Below, one piece after another: positions 41,410-51,235 of a stretch of 64,000 nt of DNA; the stretch's first letter is position 1, and each line of letters starts with the position of its first letter. The notes beneath the pieces were generated by a model, which had not been told where the DNA came from, ran no database searches, and was given only the letters and a program-made list of their open reading frames with translations. The DNA lies in the NCBI GenBank assembly GCA_016710365.1, contig JADJVW010000015.1, forward strand, positions 135,849 through 199,848, given 5' to 3'. Source of the DNA: Candidatus Caldilinea saccharophila (lineage in GTDB: Bacteria > Chloroflexota > Anaerolineae > Caldilineales > Caldilineaceae). Made by a program: the position numbers and the translations under genes.

Positions 41410-42637
41410 ATGAACGAAGCGCCTGGTCTGTCAGCTTCATCCGGCCTATCTGGGGCGATCAGAGATCTTTATCCACCGCTTTGTCAACAACCTGGCGCAC
41501 TGGCAAGCCTGTGTACTGACCGAACGGATTCAAAACGCCGCTTCCTATAAGCTTGGCGATCGATACCCGGTCATAGAAGTCGGTTCGGGTTCACAAGTTG
41601 GTTTTCGCATGTGGGCGAAAGTGGTGCGGACGCGCCGGCCCACAACCGGCGACTATCTTGCGCTCCACGCGCGCTACAGCAAAGCGCTGGCAGCGGTGAA
41701 GCCTGCCTTGCTTCACGCACAATTTGGCTCGACGGGATGGTTTGCGCTGCCGCTTCATCGCCTGCATCGGCTGCCGCTGGTGGTCTCCTTTCACGGCTAT
41801 GATGCCAGCGCCCTGCTACGTCAAGCGGTCTGGCGCAGCAGATATCGAGAACTCTTTGGGGAGGTGCACGCAGTCACCGTGCCCTCGCGCCGGATGGCGG
41901 CCCGTCTGGCCGCAACAGGCTGTCCCCCAGAGAAGTTGCATCTCCTTCGCTATGGCGTGGATCTGCACGAATGGTCGTTCCGGCCGCCCGCTGTGACCGT
42001 TGAAAAAGAGACGGTCGATGTGTTGATGGTCAGCCGCTTGGTCGAAAAGAAGGGTGTTTTGGACGCAATCGAGGCTGTTGCTGCGGCGCGCCGGATAGAC
42101 CCCCGCCTGCGGTTGCAGATTGCCGGTGAAGGCGAGATGATGCCGCAGATCACGGAGTGCATTGCCAGCCGCGGGTTGCAGAGCCATGTTCGCCTGCTGG
42201 GATTCGTACCCAATGCGCAGGTGCGCGAGCTGATGCGCGCCAGCGATCTGCTGTTGACGCCTAGCCGGACGGCCGCTGATGGCGACGAAGAAGGCCTGCC
42301 CAATGTATTGATCGAGGCCGCAGCCGCTGGTTTGCCGATCATCGCCACCGATCATGCCGGGGCGGGCGAACTGATCGAAGATGGTGTTTCAGGCTTTCTT
42401 GTAGATACGGGATCACCCCATTTACTGGCAGCGCGCTTGATTGCCCTGGCGGAGAACGCTGCGCTCCGCCAGACTTTTGCCGGCGCTGCTCGGCACAAGG
42501 TCGAGTGCGAGTTTGATCTGGCGCACTCGGTTGCATGTCTCGAAGCGATCTATGACGACGCCTGCCGCGCACGCACGGTTGCGCACCGGCGGATGTGCTC
42601 TATGTCTGTCTGCGAAAAAGGTGATCGTAATGGCTAG
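41410..42637 (+). CDS. Glycosyltransferase family 4, frameshift close to the start
   Basis: About 409 aa. The natural start is the ATG at 41410; one base too many near 41414 (ATGAACGAAGCG) separates it from the rest. Corrected, it begins MNKRLVCQLHPAYLGRSEIF, a usual GT4 N-terminus. The C-terminal half has VDVLMVSRLVEKKG, LRLQIAGEGEM, HVRLLGFVP and the nucleotide-sugar motif EEGLPNVLIEAAAAGLPIIATD. Without correction translation could start only at ATG 41609 and would lack the acceptor-binding lobe start. It follows Wzt directly and overlaps the next gene by 8 bp. Confidence 0.85.
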
Positions 42638-43779
42638 CGCAATTCTGTATATCAACACGCCAGCCTTTACGGGCGGCGCTGAAATCAGCCTGTTGACGCT
42701 GATGCGCCACCTCGACCGCACGCGCTATACACCGTTGCTGGCGACCGGTGATGTAGGGCAACTGACCGCGGAAGCGCATCGTGGCGGCTTAGAAACGACG
42801 ATCCAGACTTTTCCCGTTTTCCGCAAACGCTACCCATGGCGTTATCCACTCAGTGTTGCGCGCCTGCTGGCTGTGATTGCCCGGCGCAGGATCGCGTTGG
42901 TGCACACAAACTGCGACCTTAGCTTGCAGGCCGTTCACCATGCTTGTCTTGCTGCTCAGATTCCTTATGTTTCACATGTCAGAGACTTTGTGCGCGCCTG
43001 GTTCTCTCCGGCCAATCTCCGCGCTCTCAATGGCGCGCGTGCGGTGATCGCCAACTCGCAAGCGGTGGCGGATGCTTTGATCGCGGCGGGCGTGGCGGCA
43101 ACGCTTGTGCGCGTCATCTACAACCCGGTCGAGACGCCATCGTTTTCCGAAGCGGATGGCATGGCGCAGCCTGCGCTCTGTGCTACGCTCGGCCTGCCGG
43201 CGGACGCTTTTCTTGTGGGACTGGTCGGCCAGATTCAGCCGCTAAAGGGACATGAAGATCTGGTGCGCGCGGCGCCGGCGGTGGTGGCGGCGCTGCCCAA
43301 CGCACATTTCGTGATCGTCGGCGTCGGCCACGATCTCGCTTCGCAAGAATTCCGCCAACACTTGCATACGCTGATTGAAGCGAGCGCGCTCGCAGATCGC
43401 TTTCATTTCTTGGGCTTTCGCTCTGACATCGCTGCAGTACTGCAGTCGCTCGATGTACTGGTCGCGCCCTCCTGGACAGAATCCTTTGGCCGCGTGCTCG
43501 TGGAGGCGCAGGCAGCCGGTTGTGCGGTGATCGGCGCTGGGGTGGGAGGCATCCCGGAGATTCTCGATCATGAGCGGAATGGCCTGTTGATCGACCCTCA
43601 TGCGCCACCGCAATTGGCCGGCGCCATCGTGCGGCTCGCTTGTGACGGGACACTGCGCCGGCGTTTGCAAACTCAAGGCGATTTCTGCACGGCGCTTTGT
43701 CCCTGCTCTGCATATCGATCAAGTTCAGCATATCTACGATCAGGTGCTCGCTACTGGAAAGCAGCCGGTGGGCGTATGA
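42630..43779 (+). CDS. Glycosyltransferase family 4, frameshift near the end
   Basis: About 383 aa. It starts MASAILYINTPAFTGGAEIS with the glycine-rich acceptor loop, then VGQIQPLKGHEDL, AHFVIVGVGHD, FHFLGFRSDI and SWTESFGRVLVEAQAAG, the GT-B nucleotide-sugar site. As read, the frame runs on without a stop into the next gene, giving a false fusion. Near 43680-43690 another frame takes over with RRFVPALHIDQVQHIYDQVL and reaches TGA at 43777-43779, overlapping the ATG at 43776. One extra base just before this explains it. Two separate genes are therefore the better annotation. Confidence 0.82.
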
Positions 43780-44990
43780 AGATTGCTTTGTATCACAACC
43801 TGCCTTCCGGCGGCGGCAAGCGCGCCCTCTATGAAATGGTCGTGCGGCTGGCAGCGCATCACGAAATTGACGCCTATTCTCTGTCGATGGCCGATCATGA
43901 CTTTTGCGACATCCGTCCATATTGCCGACGGCGCATCGTTTTTCCCTTCCGGCCGCTGCCGCTGGTGCACCCTCCCTTTGGTCGCCTCAACCAGGGCATC
44001 CGCAGCGCCGATCTGCTGCGTTTGACGCGCATCCAACGGCAGCTTGCCGCCCAGATCGACCGAGAAGGCTACGATCTCGTCTTTGTACACAACTGCCGGA
44101 TCGGGCAAAGCCCTTCGTTGTTGCGCTTCCTACGCACGCCGACGCTCTATTACTGCCAGGAAGTGCCCCGGCAGGTGTGCGAACCGGCGCCGGCGCGGCC
44201 TCATCAGCGTTTCTCGCTAGGACAGCGGCTGGGAAATCTGGTCGATCCGCTGCCGCACCTGTACGCCACGACGCTGACTCAGCTCGACCGTCGCAACGTG
44301 CAGGCGGTCGGAGCGGTGCTGGCAAATTCGGCCTATTCGCGCGAGTCCTTCTTTCGGCACTATGGCGTGACGGCCGATGTCTGCTAGCTGGGCATCGACA
44401 GTGAGCGTTTTCATGCCACCGGCGAGCCGCGCGAAGGATACGTGCTTTCGGTCGGCGCCCTTCACCCGCGCAAGGGCTTCGATCTGCTGATCGACAGCCT
44501 GGCGCTGATTGAGCCTGAGCGCAGACCGCCGCTGCTGATTGTCTCGAACGCCGTGGATGAGGTTGAGAAAGCGTACTTGCTTGCACTGGCGCAGCGTCAG
44601 AACGTTGCCGTGACCTTCCGCGCCAACATCGCCGATGCTGAATTGGTGGCGTTCTACAACCGTGCGTTGATGACGGTCTACATGCCGCTGATGGAACCCT
44701 TTGGCCTTGTGGCGCTGGAGGCAATGAGCACGGCAACGCCGATCATCAGCGTCAACGAGGGCGGGGTGCGCGAGACCATCCGCCACGGCGAGACTGGCCT
44801 GCTGGTCGAGCGTAAGCCGCGCGCGGTTGCAGAGGCGATCTGCGCGCTGCTCGACGATGCTGTGCTGCGTCGGCGGCTCGGTCAGAACGGGCGGGCGCAC
44901 GTGCTGCGCAACTGGCAGTGGGATTCCACGATCGAGCGTCTGGAGCGCTCGATGCGGGAACTGCTTGACGCCACAAGGAGCCAAGCATGA
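43776..44990 (+). CDS. Glycosyltransferase family 4, interrupted by an in-frame TAG
   Basis: About 404 aa. The N-terminal half has MKIALYHNLPSGGGKRALYE. A TAG at 44385-44387 follows TADVC, where the family has a Tyr (C-Y-L-G-I-D). The reading continues in the same frame as LGIDSERFHATGEP and YVLSVGALHPRKGFDLL, then MEPFGLVALEAMSTATPIIS and GETGLLVERKP. Thus one base change (TAC or TAT to TAG) breaks an otherwise intact gene. It is either a point mutation, a sequence error or an amber read-through. Overlaps with the genes on both sides (4 bp each) show that it belongs to the cluster. Confidence 0.82.
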
Positions 44991-45931
44991 ACGCCTCCGG
45001 CGCGATCATCATCCTGAACTGGAACGGCGCCGACGAAACGCTGGCGTGCCTGCGTTCGCTCGCTGCACAGGATCTGTCAGATTGGCAGGTGATCGTCGTC
45101 GACAACGGCTCGGCGGACGATTCGGTGGCGCGCGTCCGATCCGCATTCCCGGCCGCAACGCTTCTCGCAACTGGTCAGAACCTGGGCTATGCGGGCGGCA
45201 ACAATGTGGGCATTCACCACGCGCTGGGGCAGGGCGCAGCGCATCTCTGCATCCTCAACAATGATGTCGTGTTGGCAGCAGGCGCTCTGCAAGCGATGCT
45301 CGACGTCCTGGTGCGCCATCCTGACGCGGGCGTGGTTACGCCGCTGGTGGCGCAGCAAGGGAAGCCGCCGCTGGTCTGGGCATTGGGGTCGCGGATGGAG
45401 TGGCGCACCGGTTCGGTGAGCCGCGTCGCCGCGGGCGAGCGCATCGAAGCATGGCAGGGGCGCGACGAGTTTGCCGTCGAGATCGCCTCGGGTGCGGCGA
45501 TGCTCGTCCGCCGCGCGGTGTTTGAGCAGATCGGGCTGTTTGATGAAGCCTTTTTCCTGTACTATGAAGAGACGGACTGGTGTCTGCGCGCGCAAATGGC
45601 CGGCCACGCGATCTACGCCGCACCTTCCGCGGTCGCCTGGCATCATGTTTCCGCCGCGCTCGGCGCGGATTCGCCTGTCGTCGACTACTACATGCTGCGC
45701 AATCATCTGCGCCTGATCGACCGCCACGCGACCGGGAGCGGACGAGCCAGGCTGTGGACGCGCATCGTGCTGCGCAATCTGGCGACGATCGGCGCGTACA
45801 CGCTCAAGCCGCCGCGCGTCGCTCGTCGCGCCCATCGAAATGCGCGCCTGTGCGCGCTGCGCGACGCCTTTGCCGGTCGCTGGGGCAAGATGGGCGATGA
45901 TGTTGAACAGTGTTGCCAAGGTGTTCGATGA
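44987..45931 (+). CDS. Glycosyltransferase family 2 (rhamnosyltransferase-like)
   Basis: A 314-aa GT-A enzyme. It has IIILNWNGADETLACLRSL, the VVDNGSADDSV nucleotide-binding turn, GQNLGYAGGNNVG and the DxD-like ILNNDVVL, then FDEAFFLYYEETDWCLRAQ near the end, as in WcaA/RfbF-like transferases. No membrane segment is evident. It starts in the stop of the preceding GT4 gene (ATGA) and its stop overlaps the next start, so it is in the same transcript. Confidence 0.93.
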   Translation: MNASGAIIILNWNGADETLACLRSLAAQDLSDWQVIVVDNGSADDSVARVRSAFPAATLLATGQNLGYAGGNNVGIHHALGQGAAHLCILNNDVVLAAGALQAMLDVLVRHPDAGVVTPLVAQQGKPPLVWALGSRMEWRTGSVSRVAAGERIEAWQGRDEFAVEIASGAAMLVRRAVFEQIGLFDEAFFLYYEETDWCLRAQMAGHAIYAAPSAVAWHHVSAALGADSPVVDYYMLRNHLRLIDRHATGSGRARLWTRIVLRNLATIGAYTLKPPRVARRAHRNARLCALRDAFAGRWGKMGDDVEQCCQGVR

Positions 45932-47136
45932 AGATCTTGTATCTCACCTGCTGGTATCCGGAGCCGCAGGACAACGGTTACAAACAGCGCGCCTTTGCGT
46001 TGGCGCGCGCCCTGGCGGAGAAGCACGCGGTGACGCTGGCCTCCTTTGCGTTCGACACGGCGCGCCCCTCCGAAGCGGGCGAACTGGCTTCCTTCTGCCA
46101 CGCGGTGAAGGTGGCGCCGCTCGATCCCTACGCGCGCCATCACCCTAACACACTGCGCACCTTTCTCTCGCCGCGCCCGCTCGTGTCACAGCCGGCGCCG
46201 GAGATGCGCGAACTGGTGGCGGGTCTGCTGCAAGCCGACGACTATGACGCCGTGATCGCCGGCAACGAAATGATGGCAAGTTATGCGATGCAGGCGCCGC
46301 TCCACGTTGCTAAAATTCTAGAAGAGCAAAACTCGCTGGCGCGCTGGCTCTACGAGCGACATGCCGATACACCGCAGCCCGGCGCCCGCCTGCGCAGATG
46401 GCTGAGCTGGCAGAAGCAGCGCCTGTACGAAGCGCGCACCTTTCCCCGCTTTGACCTGATTACAATGGTCTCTGTGCCGGACCAGCGTGCGACGCAGGCG
46501 GTGTTGCGCGGTCAGCGGCCGCCCGTCATCGTCGTGCCGAATGGGGTGGACTGTGCGCACCGGCGGCCTGGTCTCGCCGAGCCGCTGCCGGGCTGCCTGG
46601 TCTACAACGGCGCGCTCACTTATGCGCCCAATGCCGACGCCGTCCACTACTTTCTGCGCGAGGTCTTTCCACGCATCCGCCAAGAGCGCCCCGATGCCTA
46701 CCTGGTCGTCACCGGCGCGTTGACCGGCGTCGAACTGACCGCGCTGCCGGTGACGGCGGGCGTGGTGCTGACGGGTCTGGTGGAGGATGTGCGCGTGCCG
46801 GTCGCCCAGGCGATGGCGTGCGTGGTGGCGCTGCGCGATGGCGGGGGGACGCGGCTCAAGGTGTTGGAGGCGATGGCGCTGGGCACGCCGGTCGTCGCCA
46901 CGCCCAGGGGCGCCGCCGGTCTGGATGTCGTGGATGGCGAACATCTGCTGCTCGCCGCCGACCCGCAAACATTTGCGCGGTGCACACTCTCGCTGCTGCA
47001 GGATGGTGCGCTGCGCGCGCGGCTGGCGGCGCGCGCGCGCCGGCTGGTGGAGGAACGCTACGACTGGCGCTCGATTGGCGCACATTTCGTCGAGGCAGTC
47101 GAACAATGTGTTGTGAAAAAACGGCGGATCGCCTGA
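45928..47136 (+). CDS. Glycosyltransferase family 4 (TIGR03087-like)
   Basis: A 402-aa GT-B enzyme. It starts MKILYLTCWYPEPQDNGYKQ, has a central linker LEEQNSLARWLYERH, then VVPNGVDCAH, LVYNGALTYAPNADAVHYFL, and the donor-site region ALRDGGGTRLKVLEAMALGT. It closely resembles the protein at 55555-56804 in domain order and in the PNA(D/E)A-xx-FxREV motif, so the two are probably paralogues. Start at the ATG overlapping the stop of the GT2 gene; a slightly earlier in-frame start at 45910 lacks a ribosome site. Confidence 0.92.
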   Translation: MKILYLTCWYPEPQDNGYKQRAFALARALAEKHAVTLASFAFDTARPSEAGELASFCHAVKVAPLDPYARHHPNTLRTFLSPRPLVSQPAPEMRELVAGLLQADDYDAVIAGNEMMASYAMQAPLHVAKILEEQNSLARWLYERHADTPQPGARLRRWLSWQKQRLYEARTFPRFDLITMVSVPDQRATQAVLRGQRPPVIVVPNGVDCAHRRPGLAEPLPGCLVYNGALTYAPNADAVHYFLREVFPRIRQERPDAYLVVTGALTGVELTALPVTAGVVLTGLVEDVRVPVAQAMACVVALRDGGGTRLKVLEAMALGTPVVATPRGAAGLDVVDGEHLLLAADPQTFARCTLSLLQDGALRARLAARARRLVEERYDWRSIGAHFVEAVEQCVVKKRRIA

Positions 47137-48558
47137 TGACGCCGCGTGCCTGGACATCCGTCCAACCTGGCCACCTGATCGCCGCGCCGGTCGTCGTGCT
47201 GGTCTTGCTGCTGGCGCTCCTGCTCGGCGCGCGCGCCTCCGTGTCCAATCTTGCGCTGCTGGCGACCGGCTTTGGCGCGATCGTGCTCGTGGCCAACCCA
47301 TCGCTCGGACTGCCTGCGGTGCTGCTCTCCGCCTTGCTGCTCCCGCTCTCGATTCCAACGGGCACTGAGGTGATGCTTCACCCGGTTGTCTTTGTGCTCG
47401 CTGCCGTCGCTGGCCTCTCGCTGTTGAAAAGCGTCCGCGCCCAGCGTTTTGTGTTGGCCGCGTCACCCGCCAATTTACCGCTGCTGCTCTTTCTGATCGC
47501 TGGGCTGCTCTCGTTTGCCGTCGGCAACGCCACCTGGGACTGGATGGTCCCGCACAAGTCCAACTTCTGGCTCGTGCAGTTTGCACAGTGGGCGATCTTT
47601 GCGCTGTCGGCCGCCGCTTTCTGGCTGACGGCCAATACGGTGCGCTCGATCGCTGCCTTGCAGCGACTGACCTGGCTTTTCTTGGGCGTCGCCGGCGCGC
47701 TTGCCCTGCTGCGCATGGCATCTGTGACCGCCCCGCTCGCCAACGCGATCTCAACCGGTGCATTTATCCGCGCCCCGCTGTGGGTGCTGCTGATCGCGCT
47801 GGGCGGCGGGCAGCTTCTGTTCAACCGTTCGCTCGGCGCAGCGGCGCGAATTTTTCTGCTTGCTGTCATCGTCGCGGTGCTCTTTTACGCCTTTGTAGAG
47901 GCGCGAAGCCGCCTCCACGTGGGTCGGGATCGGTGTTGCGATGGCAGTGCTGGTCTGGCTGCGCTGGCCTCGGCTGCGTTGGCTGATGATCGGGATGGTC
48001 GTTCTGCTGGCCGTCAGCGGCGCGCTCTTTCCCTTTTTCTACGAATTTGCCGGCGGTGATCGTGAGTGGGATCAAAGCGGCGGCGCGCGCCTGGTGCTGA
48101 TCGAGCGCGTGGTGGAGGTGACCCTGCGCAATCCGATCACCGGATTAGGCCCCGCGGCTTATCGGCCCTATGCGAACGTCAAGCCACTGCCCTACGGCCG
48201 CGCGCTGTGGATGACGCCGCAGATCAATTCTCACAACAACTATGTGGATCTCTTTTCACATGTAGGTTTAGTCGGTCTCGCCTTATTTGGCTGGTTTGTG
48301 ATCGCGCTCTGGCGTCAAGGGCTACGCGCTCGCCACCGCCATCGACAGGGCTTTGCGTCCGGCTACGTGAACGGCGTCTTGGCCGGCGCTTCCAGCCTGG
48401 TCATCATGCTCCTGGCGGATTGGCTGCTGCCGTTTGTTTACAACATCGGCTTCTACGGCTTTCAGGCCAGCGTGTTGGTCTGGCTCTTTTGGGGCGGGAT
48501 GGTCGTGCTGGACCGGCTGCCGGCGCAACCGGTGCATGGGTTGGATGCGCCGAATTAA
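47136..48558 (+). CDS. O-antigen ligase/polymerase-like membrane protein, one frameshift
   Basis: About 474 aa after joining. Nine to eleven helices can be followed. After about residue 258 (AFVEARSR) the frame moves by one near 47915 (AGCCGCCTCCACG, one C too many), continuing STWVGIGVAMAVLVWL. The Wzy_C-type loop has NPITGLGPAAYRPY and QINSHNNYVDLFSHVGLVGL, the His being the usual catalytic candidate. It is the second such protein of the locus; the one at 35363 carries TPRs, this one does not. Its ATG overlaps the preceding stop (TGATG). One may act as polymerase and the other as ligase. Confidence 0.82.
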
Positions 48559-48574
48559 TAAAGCAGGCTGGACG

Positions 48575-49408
48575 ATGCAAACTTCACTTTTCAAGCTGCC
48601 AATACTGGCGATCACCCTCTGGCGACGCCTGGGGCTGAGGGGCGCACTGCGCTATGCTTTTTTCGAGCGAATGCAACCTTACGCCAGGTGGATTGGCCGC
48701 GCGCCAGGCGGCGCTTATGCTCTGCCGGTGCGCGGCGTAGCGCATCCTCTTTTGTGCCGCCCCCAGACGAGCGATCGCTGGGCCTTTGGCCAGGTTTTTA
48801 TTCATCGACAGTATGCTACACTGCCCAATACGCTCGACCCCAAGTTGATCGTAGATTGTGGCGCCAATGTCGGCTATGCCTCCGTCTTCTTTCTGACGCG
48901 TTTTCCCCAAGCCCACTTGATCGCGGTCGAACCCGACCCGGACAATGTCGAACTCCTGCGTCAAAATCTGGCGCCGTACGGGCCACGCGCTAAGGTCATT
49001 CAGGCCGCGATCTGGTCGGAAGCGGTGGGGCTGATCGTGGAGCACAGCCGTGTGGAGAGGAACGCACAGTGGGGAACATGGGTGCGCCCCAGCTTGCCGC
49101 ACGAAACATCGGACGTGAATGGAATCGATCTGGCGTCATTGCTGGTAGAATCGGGCCACCACGCGATCGACATTGTCAAAATCGATATCGAAGGGGCGGA
49201 AACGGCGATCTTTGCGCAAGACTGCCGCAGTTGGCTGGATAGTGTCGCCGTGATCGAGATCGAACTACATGGCGACGAAGGCGAGCGTCTCTTCCGGCAG
49301 GCGCTTGGTCCTGATGCGTTCCACTATACCGTCTGCGGGGAGATCACCGTAGCGATGCGCACTGCACCGGTAAAGGAGACCAATGCTGCTTTCGGTCGTC
49401 ATCGTTAA
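48575..49408 (+). CDS. FkbM-family methyltransferase
   Basis: A 277-aa SAM-dependent O-methyltransferase. Motif I is LIVDCGANVGYASVFFLTRF, then LIAVEPDPDNVELLRQNL, and the FkbM signature DIVKIDIEGAE near residue 205. These enzymes methylate hydroxyl groups of sugars or natural products. The ATG at 48575 follows a weak site; upstream in-frame starts would run through the previous gene. It overlaps the next GT2 gene by 26 bp. Confidence 0.9.
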   Translation: MQTSLFKLPILAITLWRRLGLRGALRYAFFERMQPYARWIGRAPGGAYALPVRGVAHPLLCRPQTSDRWAFGQVFIHRQYATLPNTLDPKLIVDCGANVGYASVFFLTRFPQAHLIAVEPDPDNVELLRQNLAPYGPRAKVIQAAIWSEAVGLIVEHSRVERNAQWGTWVRPSLPHETSDVNGIDLASLLVESGHHAIDIVKIDIEGAETAIFAQDCRSWLDSVAVIEIELHGDEGERLFRQALGPDAFHYTVCGEITVAMRTAPVKETNAAFGRHR

Positions 49409-50318
49409 CTGGAACACGCGCGATCTGCTGATGCGCTGCCTGCGCTCGCTCCAGACCGCGCGCCAGGCGCTGCCGGCGGGAGCGACGGAGGTGATCGTCG
49501 TCGACAATGGGTCGAGCGATGGCAGCCCGCAGGCTGTCGCAGCGACGTTTGACGATGTGCAGTTGATTGCCAATCAGCACAATGCCGGTTTCGCTGCGGC
49601 CAACAATCAGGCGCTGCGCTATGCGCGCGGCGAGTTTCTTCTGCTCCTCAACAGCGACGCTGAAATCGTATATCCCAACGCGCTGCTGGTTTTGCTCGAT
49701 GCACTGATGCGTCGCCCAGATGCAGGGGCCGCCGGTCCGCTTATGCTCAACACGGATGGTTCCATGCAGAGCAGTTTTGGTGAATTGCCCACGGTGCTGG
49801 ATGAATGGATCGGCCCTTACTGGGCGGATTTCTACGCCAAGCCCTGGGGTCGCTTTGGTGGGCGTTTCTGGCGCGAGCGTCTGGAGCAGGGTAAGCCCTT
49901 TGCCGTTGACCGGGTCTCCTTTGCCTGCACCCTTATTCGCCGCACTGCGCTTGAGCGAGTCGGTCGGCTCGATGAAGCCTTCACGTTCTACTCTGAAGAC
50001 TACGACTGGTTCCGCCGGCTCAAGGACGCTCACATGGCGGCGCTTTTCTGCCCGCACGCGGTGGTGATGCACCATTGGGGGGCGAGTTCTCGGCAGCGCA
50101 GTGAATGGTCGCTGCGCCAGCTCTATCGCAGCAAACGGCGCTACTTTGCCAAGCACGCCGGTGTGCGCGCTGAACGAATGTTGCGGGTAGGCCTGTTCTT
50201 CCGCTTTGCCGCCCGTATGGCGCTGACCATCGCACGATGCCTGTTCAACCGGCCGTATGCCAGCCAGTCGGTCACACGCTATTGGCTGCTCATGCGCGAT
50301 CTGGGGAGCGCCCCATGA
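49383..50318 (+). CDS. Glycosyltransferase family 2 (rhamnosyltransferase-like)
   Basis: A 311-aa GT-A enzyme similar in layout to the one at 44987. It has VVIVNWNTRDLLMRCL, VVDNGSSDGSPQ, NAGFAAANNQALRYARG, the metal-site motif LLNSDAEIV and LDEAFTFYSEDYDWFRRL. The last 40 residues are basic and hydrophobic and may touch the membrane. Its stop overlaps the next start (ATGA). Confidence 0.93.
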   Translation: MLLSVVIVNWNTRDLLMRCLRSLQTARQALPAGATEVIVVDNGSSDGSPQAVAATFDDVQLIANQHNAGFAAANNQALRYARGEFLLLLNSDAEIVYPNALLVLLDALMRRPDAGAAGPLMLNTDGSMQSSFGELPTVLDEWIGPYWADFYAKPWGRFGGRFWRERLEQGKPFAVDRVSFACTLIRRTALERVGRLDEAFTFYSEDYDWFRRLKDAHMAALFCPHAVVMHHWGASSRQRSEWSLRQLYRSKRRYFAKHAGVRAERMLRVGLFFRFAARMALTIARCLFNRPYASQSVTRYWLLMRDLGSAP

Positions 50319-51235
50319 GCACAACGATCAGTGTGATCATTCCAACCTACAATCGCGCCGAGATGCTGGCGCAGGTGCTGCCGGCCTATTTGCAGTTTGC
50401 GGAGGTGCAGGAAGTGATCGTCGTGGACGATGGCGGCGCCGATCAGACAGGCGAGATGCTTACTGCGATGCAGCAAGGCGACGCCCGCGTCGTTTATCTG
50501 CGCCATCCAGCCAACCGCGGCATGACGCACGCGCGCAACACCGGCATCGCCCATGCCACCGGCGAGCTGATCCTCTTTTCCGAAGATGACCTGGCGCCGG
50601 CGCCGGCGTCGTTGCCGGTGTTGGCCGCGCACATGCAGACGGCCGGCGCCGACATCATCGCGGGCCGGCGCATTTGGATGCGCATCGGCGAGACGGAAGT
50701 GCAGGCGCTCGCCCGCGCCGATCGTGATCGTTGGCCGCTGGTCAACCGTCGCCTGCTCGAACATTACAGCCACGCCCGCACGCCCAACGATATGCCGTCG
50801 CCGCTCGTCAACGCCACCATGCTGGTGCGGCGCCGCGTGGTGCAAAGCGTCCGCTTTGCGGGCTGTTTCCCCGGCAACGCCTGGCGTGAGGAGTCCGACT
50901 TTCAACTGCGGGCGCAGCAGGCCGGGTTTCGGGTTGTCTTCTGCCCTCATGTCCTCTTTTACCATTACGACCGCACCAGCGCGGGTCGCGGGCGCAACCG
51001 CCTGAAGAGTGACCTGGTCTATCTCTACTGGATCTATCGCAACAATCTCACCTTTCTCAACCGTCACCGCGAGTATCTGGCGCGTGAGATTCCCGAATCA
51101 TTGATTCTAGGCCAGCCACTGCTAACCAACCTTTTTTACATCACCTATCGCACCTTTCTGCTGATTCAAACCGAGGCGCGCCGCGCCTTGCTTAGCCGCC
51201 GGCAGGCAGGGCGCAAGCTGCCGGCTTCCCGTTGA
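50315..51235 (+). CDS. Glycosyltransferase family 2
   Basis: A 306-aa GT-A enzyme of the classic type. It has ISVIIPTYNRAEMLAQVL, EVIVVDDGGADQTGEM, NRGMTHARNTGIAHATG and the DxD-equivalent LFSEDDLAPA, then WREESDFQLRAQQAGF for acceptor binding. The C-terminal part (FYITYRTFLLIQTEARRALL) may associate with the membrane. ATG at 50315 inside the previous stop; its TGA overlaps the next ATG at 51235. Confidence 0.93.
   Translation: MSTTISVIIPTYNRAEMLAQVLPAYLQFAEVQEVIVVDDGGADQTGEMLTAMQQGDARVVYLRHPANRGMTHARNTGIAHATGELILFSEDDLAPAPASLPVLAAHMQTAGADIIAGRRIWMRIGETEVQALARADRDRWPLVNRRLLEHYSHARTPNDMPSPLVNATMLVRRRVVQSVRFAGCFPGNAWREESDFQLRAQQAGFRVVFCPHVLFYHYDRTSAGRGRNRLKSDLVYLYWIYRNNLTFLNRHREYLAREIPESLILGQPLLTNLFYITYRTFLLIQTEARRALLSRRQAGRKLPASR

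Noticed and set aside
42630..44387. Fusion of two glycosyltransferases in one long frame
   Set aside because: A correct end of the first gene (…HIYDQVLATG…, TGA at 43777) and an ATG for the second (43776) are seen in the proper overlap, so the fusion results from one frameshift.
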